Assembly: GCF_963583255.1 (NCBI RefSeq)
Contig: NC_084811.1
Span: forward strand, 18,370,088 to 18,434,087
Length of the DNA stretch: 64,000 nt
Origin: Pyrus communis
Taxonomy: Eukaryota; Streptophyta; Magnoliopsida; Rosales; Rosaceae
Direction: 5' to 3'
A program made the position numbers and the translations under genes. Position 1 is the first letter of the stretch. Each line of letters opens with the position of its first letter. Below, piece after piece: positions 46,060 to 56,201 of the stretch. The notes under the pieces are model-generated. The model was not told where the DNA came from and ran no database searches. It saw only the letters and a program-made list of their open reading frames with translations.

Positions 46060-47465
46060 GCTTGGACATCTCACGACTACTCGGTCACCATACCTTCAGC
46101 AACCGCGACGCTCTTAGCAGCGGCATCATCCGACGCTTTACCCTCAGCTGCCCCAGCTTGGGCACCAAATTCTCTGACTACTTCACCAATGGAAGCCTCA
46201 AAAGTAAAGGCAATCAAGTCTTACAGAGAAATAGAAAAGGTATCGAAGTCTTTCCCAGTAAACTCAAGGTCAGATAGCCTACCAAAGAGATGATCTACAT
46301 AACCCAGCTTGTAGAAATTGACCTGACTCTGAACAAGCGAAACCTGGAGCCCAGCCTTCTCACCCTTCAACTGCTTGTTTTTTTCGAGCAGACCAACACA
46401 GACACGTTACAGCTCATCCACTTCTTCAAACTTTCGTTGATCTTCAGTGCACCTTGAAATACCAACACTTGGGGTTCAAGCTCATCGGCAATCTATTTAA
46501 AGTGAATCAGTTTATTATAAGCAGTAATCAGTTATTTATCCTTTGCGTAAGCAGCATAACGAAGCTCAAAAACGGCACGGTCAAGATCTTGATAAGGTAT
46601 GTAACATCCAATCTCCTTCTCTGCACTTTCATACTTAACTTGGATTGTGTCAAGCCTATTCTTCAAGTCAATGGTCTTTTAGCGAGCGACTCAAACTACA
46701 AAGAAGTGGGGGTAGAGATATTAGACCCCTTCAAAGCAACGAGGTCAAAATCCGACCTCTTGATCTCCTTAGTAGAGGAATAAGCTTCAACTGCCATAAT
46801 CTTCGCCACCTCCTTGATAGCCTTGCTAGATCTGCATTATAGCAAGCAGAGCAGTCATTCGATATTAGGTCGTATGCTTCGCAAATGGACTTGGGCAAAT
46901 AATCCTTCTAACACCATCAATAAGCTTAGCACGCATGTCCATGTCTTTAAGTAGATCCGTCTTCAAAAGTGCACAAATCTCAGCAGCCTCTCTAGAAACA
47001 GGCTTGGTGGATTTATCACAACTGCCCATGCGAACAGCCTCCTCTTTCTCAACAGGCAAACCAGTTTCAGCAGCAAGAGAAATATGCCTCGGCGCCACTT
47101 TAGCAGCAAAGTCCACCTTATCGCTCTTCATAGTAGCAAGCCTCTCTAAAGGTGGACTGGACTGGACTTAGCTCCAACAGATGTCTTGGTACATACTTCA
47201 GCACTAGGGGCATGACATCACCTTTACGCTAAGCAATCTTATCAGCAATCGTACTAGCCATTTTCGACAAGGTAGGAATCACAGGCTCAGATTTAGCAGC
47301 TTCATTTTTCTTCGCATTGGAAGAAGTCAAGTCAATCACAGGCCTCTCAACAGCAGGCAGACTTTCACGTGCAGCGGAGGAAGTCTTCAATTTTTTCTCA
47401 ATCGGTATCTCTTGAACAGGCATGGAAGATCTTTTCTTTCCACTTTCATTTATAGTAAGCTCCAC
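46060..47465 (-). pseudogene. Antisense ORF between pol and 3' LTR of the Tat element
   Basis: On the minus strand broken frames read, in order: a Ser/Lys/Glu-rich start with SSAARESLPAVERPVIDLTS (47229-47465), then PVSREAAEICALLKTDLLKDM and AKLIDGVRRIICPSPFAKH (46865-47131). A coiled-coil-like part (about 46840-46300) ends with YKLGYVDHLFGRLSDLEF near 46280 and an alanine-rich tail. An antisense frame in this position is known in several Tat-lineage elements, where it may belong to the 'putative gypsy type transposon' family. Function is unknown. Frameshifts and stops break it here. Confidence 0.65.
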
Positions 47466-48367
47466 GACAGCGATCAGATGAGGCCAATGTATCCACCTTG
47501 ATACTCAGTAGGGGAGCTCAACCCATGACAGCGATCAGATGAGGCTAATGCATCCACCTTGATACTCATTTCTCGGAAGCAGCCCACATTTTTCTTGGCA
47601 AAGAAGACTAAGCAACCAACGCCATTTCACGATACTTAGTAGGGGAGCTCAACCCATGCTAGCTTTTCCTCATTTTTTCTCTCGGACCAACAAGCAGGAG
47701 GCCTGCATGCCCAGCATTCCAGTAGCCCATGAAGCCCACAACCTCCTCATTGCTGTTGGCCCGAGTCAAGTCCAAGAGCCCAAAGCATATGAGCCATGCG
47801 GTTTGCCTAGCACTGCGCCTAGCGCCTCCATCCGCGGCCCCAGTTGCACATCTGCCCTTGGCTCTAGCCAAGCTGAACAGCCCAAGCAGTGGTCTCTGCC
47901 ACAACACACCTTGGCCCATGCCGAGCTGACTCCTGGCCCCTGCCAGCCGACATGCCGCACCATCCCAACGGCTACCTCACGACAACACTATCCAAGAAGA
48001 AGACAAGGAAAATTAAATTTTTCTTACCTCGGTGTGGTGCGGAAAAGACGAAGAAAGCAACAAAAGACCGTCCTTTTCATGGGCAAGTGTAGAAGATTGC
48101 TAGGGGAGGGGGAACAAATATCCTCTAGGTTTCTCTCTCTTGTAGGGTAGAATAAATTGCTCTCTGGAGTTGATTTAATCATCTACTTAAGGTAGACTTA
48201 AATAGACTTTAGAAGTGATTTATTTTCCTTTCCTAGAAGGATCTAATTTCCAATTAATGAGGGAATCTACATCAAAATAGGAAACAATATTAAATTTCCT
48301 AAAGCAAAGGAAAATCTTTACACCTGCTACCCTTTCCTGCGAGCAGCCCAACAGGTGTGGGGACATT
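47466..48367. other. Non-coding 3' part of the Tat element
   Basis: A 60-bp direct duplication near 47470-47575 (ACAGCGATCAGATGAGGC, TGATACTCA) and GC-rich, proline-coding frames on both strands are present. The last purine-rich bases (GGTGTGGGGACA) before 48368 are the probable polypurine tract. Confidence 0.55.
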
Positions 48368-48954
48368 TGTGGAGCCAAAAATAATCAAGAAAATTATAGA
48401 GGTGACACATGGACTTTTGGGTTACAAAGACAAAATTACCCTTAAGGCACACCGAGATCCCCACGTGCATGCAATGGACATTAACGGCTCAATCGACGTC
48501 AAAGGTGATCAAAATGTTATTCTTTTAAACTCTCTCATCAATCCTCATCAAATCCACACTCATAAGGTAATTTCCAATTATCCTTTTCAAATTGGGATTA
48601 ATTACCAAAATTAATTGATTAATTTCCTAATTGATTGCAAGATATTATTTGGCATAATATCTTGCAATTAGAGAAAAAAAACCACCATAAGTGGCCGGTC
48701 CGCATTTCTCCAAATAGGGCCGACCACACCCCTATATATAGCCCCTCATTTCTCAAAAAACCTAAGTCTAATTCTCTCCCAAAAATTCTCTAAACACTTT
48801 CTCTCAAATTCTTACTTTGGCATCGGAGATTCTTCGGCCAAAGCCTTCCCCATTCATCGTGGGCGCATGAGGCTCTTGGCTTTGATCTTAGGTGTTGATT
48901 GTTTTGTAGGTGCATTTTCGTCCAAGAAGAAGATGGCAGAAATTTGCATCCACA
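48368..48954 (+). repeat. 3' LTR of the Tat-lineage element
   Basis: These 587 bp have TGTGGAGCC and GCATCCACA ends and match 41006-41616 along their length, with a few indels (for example the TAATTAATTGATTAATT duplication only in the 5' LTR). They are followed by target duplication GAGCT. Confidence 0.9.
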
Positions 48955-49316
48955 GAGCTCACTCCGTAACTTTTTTCAACAATTTGAACTATCTATCTTT
49001 TAGATATTTTGTCATAGAAAATGTCTACCAAAAGTAATCAAAATCAAATATCATACGATCGTTAAATTAAATGATAGTCACCTTAGTAATTTTTTAATAT
49101 TTCTTTGCAAAATTGTATTCGTCTATTTTCTTCACTACAAATGAATGGCTTAATGGTTTGGATTGTCTAATTGTTTTTCAAAGAATGATCTATGTATGAT
49201 GAATTGACATATAGAGTCTTCGGATCGTTGAAAAAAAATTATGAAGTGAGCCTTGCAAAGTGGATATCAAAATGAATGTTTAAAAAATGGATGTCCCCCA
49301 ATCCTAACCCTATATA

Positions 49317-49675
49317 TATAGGAATTAGGATTGGGAGCCACCTATTTTTTGACACACCATTTGGAAGGCCCACTCCGTAACTTTTCCAAGGATCCAATTT
49401 GTCTATATTCAGTTCATCACTTATAAATATTTTTGCAAAAACAAATAAAACAAATAGAAAAATTTAAACTCGTTAAGACATTCATTTGTAATGAAGAAAA
49501 TGAACGAATATGGTTTTGTAAAGAAACATTAAAATGACTATGATTTGGGTCATATGAATTCAGATTTTGATTATTTTTGATAGAAAAGATAGATTACTGG
49601 ATTGTTAAAATTCATTACGAATTGAACCTCACAAAATGTGAGTAAAAAAATGTGTGACCCTCAATCCTAACCCTA
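49317..49675. mobile_element. Small DNA element, copy B (intact)
   Basis: Inverted ends ATTAGGATTGGGAG and CTCAATCCTAACCCTA lie about 355 bp apart, without coding sequence. It matches the split copy A next to it, including TTTTTTGACAC and CCACTCCGTAACTTTT. Confidence 0.7.
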
Positions 49676-50166
49676 CAAGATTTTATTATTATTATTATTA
49701 TTATTTGTCTAAGCATGCAAAACTAGTTGAAAGGTTAAATTTTGTTACAATATCATACTCGTACATGCATTTGGAAATTGGAGAATGGATAGGTCACTTT
49801 CAATTAGTAAAATGGGAAATGGGAAATGGTAAAAGAGACTTTTGGATGGAGGGCAACCACAACCCATTTCTTCTAGCATTGACTGCCACAATTGGATTCT
49901 TCTTTATAAAAAGCAGGCCTGAGTCTGACTGACCCACTATACCCGGCAAGAATCATTGAACTCGAAAACTTGCAATATGCCAAGGATCCTTTGTCTTCAA
50001 TACCAAGTCATGCTTTTTTTAGGATGGATGGTACTATATTCATGCATGTGAATGGACAATGAGTCTGTTACGTATAACTTATGACTTGCATTTCTTAAAA
50101 AATATTTGACCTCTTGCAAATCATATATTCCATGTGTTGGTGAATATATTCAAGGATCCAGTATAA
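49676..50166. other. Spacer with an ATT microsatellite
   Basis: (ATT)n lies at about 49682-49706. Nothing else was recognised. Confidence 0.6.
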
Positions 50167-51948
50167 TGTTGTAATTGATATTTTACATAGTGAGGTAGTG
50201 TAAATCTTAAGAATTTGGTTTAGGATTACTCTTTATTGTACTCATTTTTTCCTATTATAATTTGTATTACTTAGAGAGAAAATTTGTTTCTCTTTATGGT
50301 TTACTATAAATAAAGGCACTTGTATAGGAGAATATCATCCTACAATTTCTCTAAGCCATATTCTCTCCACTCTCTCTCCCTTCAGTAAATAGGCCACAAC
50401 ACGTTATCAAGCACGCTCCTAACGGTGCGCTAAGGAATCTGAAAGATATTTTCTGCTACAAACCAGTTCACAATCCTCATCACCCATCCAAGTTTTTCTA
50501 AAACACAATCATAAATGTCAAAAATAAATAAATTTCAGCCTTGATTGCATGATGCATGAACCCAACTTTTACGCTTTTCGAATGATAGATTCTACTTAAA
50601 TTGTGCTCATATTATTTTTCATATATATTCTATTGTGAATTGAATATTGTGAAAAAAAGAAAGAAAAAAAGAAGCTAAAAATTAGGGTTTTTTACCCTAA
50701 ATTCGCGCGAGCCACTGCTTTGAGCCGTTTGTGTTGCAAGCCACTTGTAGTTCGCTTAATACTTCAGTAATATCGTCAAAGCTTCGTGATATTCCAGCTT
50801 TTGGCAATCGGAGGTTGTACATCCCTTTTTCCTCCTACTCCAACGACTTTGTACGGTTTTTCCCAGTTTGCTCCAAACTTGCCTTCTCTGGGTATTTTGG
50901 TGTCCTCGAAGATTTCTCTTAGGACAAAAGCTCACCTCACATCACTACATCACATGTGAGAGAAATGGTTGAGAGCTATTGTTGAGTGAGTATATTCAAA
51001 GTACCCGTGCTTTTTCATCCATTGTTGAGTCCCAACAGCGATCTATGAAGACAACGTTGGATATATTAACCAAACCAAGTAAGGATGCATCAATAAAGTC
51101 AATGTCAAGCTTGTTACATCTACATCACATCAGCAAAGTATCAAAAGTTGACGTCAACCAGATCTGATCCCAAGATAACTCTTCATGAAGTCACTACCAA
51201 AGTCAACCTTCTAGAACCTTGTCCAAGGAATTGGTATGCGTTACTATCTCATTTGCAACACTTATAGTTCTCAGGGAGAGTTTTGTCGAGTTCAAAGAGA
51301 GTAACCTGAAGTATACTTTTGACCTATTGTACTTTTTTTCCCTTAGATCAAGAGCATTTTTTTTTCCATTGGGTCTTTTGCTAACCTAATAAGGTTTTGA
51401 CGAGGCGCCCACATTGGGATGGTCATACCCTTGCATGCATTTTCTACTACTTACATTCTAAAAATGTTAAGTATCGACATGTTGCATTAACTTATCTTTT
51501 TCTCCGTAGACTATGTGTATTGCCCCGTTGAGTATTACCATAGCTAGGTTTTGGTGAGACTTACACTTATATGCAAAGTCTACATGAGACTTGTGTTTGC
51601 CACTTGCATTGACTAGACAAGATGACTTCATTAAGTGCTTCTACATTTGTCTGAAGATCTGATGTGCCATCTACTTGAATATTTACACACTCAAGGGGAG
51701 TACTATGGTTATAATTATATCTCATGTGTGATTGTATAAATCCTGGTAGATTATGTATAGGAATCCTATGAGATCTAGAATATCTTTCCTATTATATTAC
51801 TTAGAGAGCAAGTTTCTCTCTCCTTTACTAGTATAAATAAAGGCATATGGCGTGAGAAATATCACACACATAATTTCTCAAGCCCCTTCTCTCCTTCTCT
51901 CTTTGCCGATTTCTTCCTCTTCCCTCTTTCTAATTTTATGTCACAACA
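50167..51948 (+). mobile_element. Small copia-like LTR element, internally reduced
   Basis: Two related LTRs are present: 50167-50401 (TGTTGTAATTG ... CCACAACA) and 51706-51948 (TGGTTATAATT ... TCACAACA). They share TTACTTAGAGAG, TATAAATAAAGGCA and the CTCTCCTTC stretch. The left LTR is followed by CGTTATCAAGCACGC, a copia-type primer-binding sequence. The right LTR is preceded by CTCAAGGGGAGT, a copia-type polypurine tract. The internal region is only 1.3 kb, with no readable gag or pol. No matching target duplication was seen, so the ends are approximate. Confidence 0.72.
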
Positions 51949-52170
51949 ACTAGCTGCAAGAAAATAGAGGTAAATTAATTCAAACACAAACATATATAAA
52001 CAGCAAGATCATGTTAAAAAGAGCATCAACATGTAGTATTGTGTTATTTATCTTCTGATCAAATTAAAATCAAAGAACAGCAGCATTGAAAATTTGAAAC
52101 TTTGATAAAAACAAAAAAAGTTAGTCTAAATGGGAAAACTCAAAATTTTCAGTTTTTATTATTATTTTTT

Positions 52171-52315
52171 ATTTTTTAACAAACAATATTATCTACACTA
52201 AGGAGTGAGAGAGTAAGTTAAGTCTCACAATGGATTAGCAATAATGCGGTTCAAATTCACCATTGACAATAATCGAACCTAAGATTTTTCACTAACAATA
52301 ATGTGGTCCAAATTA
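52171..52315. repeat. Dispersed repeat, copy 1
   Basis: It shares AATATTATCTACACTAAG, CTCACAATG.ATTAGCAATAATG and GGTTCAAATTC with copies at 54818-54978 and 55893-56065. The family is not identified. The rest of 51949-52736 holds nothing recognised. Confidence 0.7.
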
Positions 52316-52736
52316 ATTTTTGTTAATAACATACAAACCCCTTATAGCAATCACAAAGTAAACATCGAAACCATGTGTTATAATAGAAGGCAGTGTACAA
52401 CCAATTTTGATTACAGAAGACTTTGAAAATCCATCATAGTCCTAGTCCTATACAAAATGCAATGGCCTTCTTTGATGAGCCTCTTTTTGGCACTAATTTT
52501 CCAACTTTGGCATATCGTTAGGCTTTTGTGATTGTTTCTTTACGTCACTTTTGGGCGTGCATAATTAACTTTTTCTTGATAATTGGTATCCCCCTCAACC
52601 TAATATCATGCCCACTTCAATGAGAGAATTTTTTGTGTGCTGGAAACACAGTTTAATACATCAAATGTTATAATACTAGTGGTTGGATACTGGAAAAAAA
52701 AAAATTCAATCACTTGTATTATGATACTTAGTGTAC

Positions 52737-54064
52737 TAAGAGCATCTCCAATGGGAGTCCCTACTTAGGGACTCATTTTAGAGTTTTAGAGGAATATTCG
52801 AGTCTCTAAAAGAATAATGTCTACAATGAAAATTCCTTATAGTATATCCCTAAATATAGGGACTAAAATATTAAAAAAATATTATGTGGACACCCACCTC
52901 TTTTCACCGGTTAGAGAGGCCCTCTTTAATACATTAATAAAAGATGTTCACAGGGACCAGAAAGACTCGATCATAGGGACTTAGACCACCTATGCGCTGG
53001 TAAATGAAAACCACCTCGACTGGATCAGAGTAAACAAGAATGCCGAATCAAGCCGTCCCTTGCCTTGAAAGAATTCACACATATATGTTGATTGCTTGGT
53101 TTAGATTGTCTCTGACTTTCGTATTCACCGAAGTTCAGTTGAGGAGGCAACCGATCGAGAAATCGGTTTTCAAGTACACGCATACAATTCGGCCTTCTTT
53201 CAGTAAAATTGATGAGAGCCCGTGGTTGTGGCTTTTCGACTTTCTCGGCACGATCTTGCTACTTTAGGAGCCTACCTTTGAGCGCCTGAATCAATTCAAC
53301 AAAAAGAGGTAAAATCTGGCTGTCTTCGAGCAAGCTCTTAGCTTTCCTCGTGAGTGAGAGAGGAATTGAGGCTGCATCTGCTCTTCATTCCATTGAAATA
53401 TTGTGATCGTTGATAAAATTAAAAAACTATCTCTACTGTTGATTTTTCAAGAAATAAAAAGAAAAGGCAAATGAGAAGTTGCCCCACTTTTATTTTTTTG
53501 AATCAAGAAAAATATATTAAAGGGAAAACCCTCGTGTACAACCGTTCTCTACAGAATCAAACTGAAGAGCATGAAGAGCAAAAGGAATACAATGATCTCA
53601 AATATGACAATCAATAATAAGAAGGCTATGGCGAGCGAAGGCATTCGCCACAAAGTTAGCCTCTCTATAAATATGTTTCTAGTCAATGCAATCAAAATTG
53701 GTCGCCGTCCACTTGATATCTTATAATAGGAACCAGATTCCATGGCGTCGCATCCCGATCCAACACTAACTGAATGACCAACTTAGAGTCAAAAGTTGCC
53801 CCACTTGGGCGGGTTCAAAAGACAAGAAAAAAAATCCATAAATAGCAGCACTATTGCCACTCAAAATTAATATGAAGTCCACTATTTGAGTCCCTATATG
53901 TAGTCCTCATATTTGAGAATTCTTTTGAGGTATCCGGCGAGTCCTTATGTATTAAGATACTTTGAGGACTTCAATTCCGGCCTATTGGAAGTCATTTGTC
54001 CTTGTATTTAGAGATTATACTGTTGTAGGGACTCTATTTAGGGTCTCAATTGGAGATGCTCTAA
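52737..54064. mobile_element. Harbinger-like non-autonomous element, 1322 bp
   Basis: Target duplication TAA (52737-52739 and 54062-54064) flanks ends GAGCATCTCCAATGGGAGTC and the inverse CTCAATTGGAGATGCTC. Subterminal regions repeat GGGACTC and GAGTCCCT motifs in inverted orientation. The centre has acquired a LINE fragment (53495-53800). Confidence 0.88.
53495..53800 (-). pseudogene. LINE 3' fragment with RNase H remnant
   Basis: Minus-strand frames read DSKLVIQLVLDRDATPWN and, after a frameshift, HIYREANFVANAFARHS. This resembles the RNase H-like domain (RVT_3 type) found in plant non-LTR retroelements. It ends toward 53495 in a GATTCAAAAAAATAAAAG tail, as expected for a LINE 3' end. Stops and frameshifts make it non-functional. 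Confidence 0.65.
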
Positions 54065-54817
54065 GTTGTCTTCCCGACACACACAAAAATTTCGTCACTT
54101 AAACAACTTGATCCGACCTTTTAAATTATTTGTTTATGTTTTCAAAGATCTTAAAATGACAACTGTATCTCTTAATTTAACAGCCTTGGTTTTGGTTGTG
54201 GGTTCACTGTATTTGTCGACAAGTCTTTCTTAATTATACTTCTAAATCATGATTGGGTGAACCTCCTCAATTACTAAATATATATTAGGACCTATAAGCA
54301 TATCTTGTTTATTATTTTTAAGGGTTGTTTTAGGCTTTTTAGCTAAAATGATTTGAGATTAGCATAACTACTCACTTTTGTCTGTGACATTGAAATATGA
54401 TAAAAATAGTTTTTAAATTTATCCACCATATATCAATTTTTATCATTTCGTAAAAAATTTATCAATCATGTTATGGAGCACTTATATTTCCTAAACCGTA
54501 ACCCTTGAAGCAGTTATATTCTCATGTTCTGACGCACTAAATTGCATGCACTAAGACAAGTCCAAGAAAAAAAAAATGAAGTCATACCAGAAAACTAACA
54601 ACCAACCGAGGAAAAAAGGACTGACAACATTTGCAAGCCTACTCCCTGATAATAAAACCAAAAAGTTGTGTTACCAAGTCTAATAATTCATTAGTTTCTC
54701 TCTAAAACAATGAAAAAGATATGAAATTTTACTTCATGTGAAGCTTACAATGTTCATTGTTAGGGTTTTGTTCTACAATGGAGGAGGGGTGTGAGTGGCT
54801 TTGAGATCTTTTTAATT

Positions 54818-54978
54818 TTTTTTTGAACAATTGATATTATCTATATTAAGGGGAGGGGGGCGCTAAGGCTCACAATGTGCTAGTATAATGTGGTTCAAAT
54901 TCGGCTTTGGTGAGAATCGAACCTAAGACCTCTCACTTACAAATGAAGAGAAATACAACTAGACTGTAGTATTAAATA
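54818..54978. repeat. Dispersed repeat, copy 2
   Basis: It shares GATATTATCTATATTAAGG, GGTTCAAATTCG, GAGAATCGAACCTAAGACC and CTCACTTACAA with copies 1 and 3. The surrounding 54065-56196 holds no gene. Confidence 0.7.
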
Positions 54979-55892
54979 GTTAGAGTTGAAGAAAATAATA
55001 ATCTTCGCATATGTATGTTAAAAGTAATTTGGAGTGTATTTAGATTTTTTTTTTTTTTTTAAACTATGTAAGATCAAAATTGTCGTTGCATATTATTGTA
55101 TATAAGTCATTAATAATTAATAGTTTTAATGTAGAGTGTGTTCAACAATATGATAAACTCTTTTTTAATTTTACTTATTTTTTAGTTCTTGTTTTTTTTT
55201 ATCCCCGTGCTTTGATGTTCATGTGGCTCCATATACTAATTTACTAATTTAATAAATTCATATCCATAAATATATTCTTTAGAATGAATCCAAATCTTTT
55301 AGGTACAATAGATTAAGGATTGATAACGTTCGTCTGATGTATTATAAAGAAATTGGAGGCACGAGTTACCTGCAATATTCTAAGAAAGGTTGAAGGAAAT
55401 AAATTAATGTTGTACATTTTGATCTGCGTTCGATTCATAATGTTAATGAATCACACAAGGATGGTAAGGGAAATGTTAAAATATTTTCGTAAATCTTTCT
55501 GATCCTCAAAAGAGTTGACTATTGTAGCTTCGCCACAAGCTCGTTTTAAAAAAAAAAGGAAAATGTGGCTTTGTTTGTTTAAATAGTGATAGCTATTCAT
55601 ATTTAGCAGTTCGGTAATAAGTTAGGTTCAACTTTTTCAAGTGGCACGTCTATGTCACATTTCCATATCCATGAATAGACTAACCTCCACCATATCTTGC
55701 ACATGAACAATTTCATGTGGCGCGTCAATATTGTCAATTTGTTGACATTGACCCGCAAACTTAATTATTTGATATTTCATTACAAGTCAAATACTAATTG
55801 TAATGGTTTATATATAATCATCCTTCTTTTCCTTTGTTATTTATGGATGATAAACTATGTTGTCGACCAATAATTAATCAAAATATGGTGCT

Positions 55893-56065
55893 TGTTTTGG
55901 AACAAACGATATTATCTACATTAAAGGGTTAGAGAGTGGGTTAAACCTCACAATGAGCTAGCAATAATGTGATTCAAATTTGTCTTTGCTGAAAACCGAA
56001 TCTATATAAGGTGTCTCACTTACAAGTGAAGAAGAATATCACTAGATAGCAGTACTTAGTGGCAA
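55893..56065. repeat. Dispersed repeat, copy 3
   Basis: It shares AACAAACGATATTATCTACA, CTCACAATGAGCTAGCAATA and CTCACTTACAAGTGAAGA with the other copies. Confidence 0.7.
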
Positions 56066-56201
56066 CATGGTGTTTGTTATTAGGACTTACTTATAAAAAG
56101 AAACATGAAAATGGTAGGTACACCTCTCCTTTGATAATTAAGTTCCACATGTGGCTAATGTATAAATGGTTTTTTTTTTAGGTCAACCATAATGCATATG
56201 T

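Larger units (their letters stand above)
37849..48959 (+). mobile_element. Tat-lineage Ty3/gypsy element, decayed, with nested solo LTR
   Basis: The target duplication is GGGCT (37849-37853) against GAGCT (48955-48959), one mismatch. The element begins TGT at 37854 and is interrupted three bases later by a solo chromovirus LTR (37857-41004). Its 5' LTR resumes at about 41006 and runs to 41616; the 3' LTR is 48368-48954. The internal region has a gag start near 41773 (stopped after five codons), then an RNase H and integrase remnant in sense orientation and a long antisense frame before the 3' LTR. RT and protease are not recognisable and are probably deleted between 42760 and 43010. LTR ends are TGTGGA and TCCACA. 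Confidence 0.82.
37803..49310. mobile_element. Small DNA element (copy A) split by the Tat insertion
   Basis: Left piece 37803-37853 (GATTGGAGGACACTC, CATTTTTTGACACTT) and right piece 48960-49310 (CACTCCGTAAC ... CCAATCCTAACCCTATA) together match the intact neighbour at 49317-49675. The halves rejoin in register with it at GGGCTCACTCCGTAAC once one target duplication is removed. The ends are inverted repeats based on TAGGATTGG. Superfamily and target duplication are unclear. Confidence 0.7.

Noticed and set aside
47656..48150. 164-codon proline-rich frame
   Set aside because: It is the non-coding end of the Tat element, open in several frames on both strands, with no domain.
53040..53267. 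75-codon frame in the Harbinger-like element
   Set aside because: No family resemblance and no splice context; probably chance.
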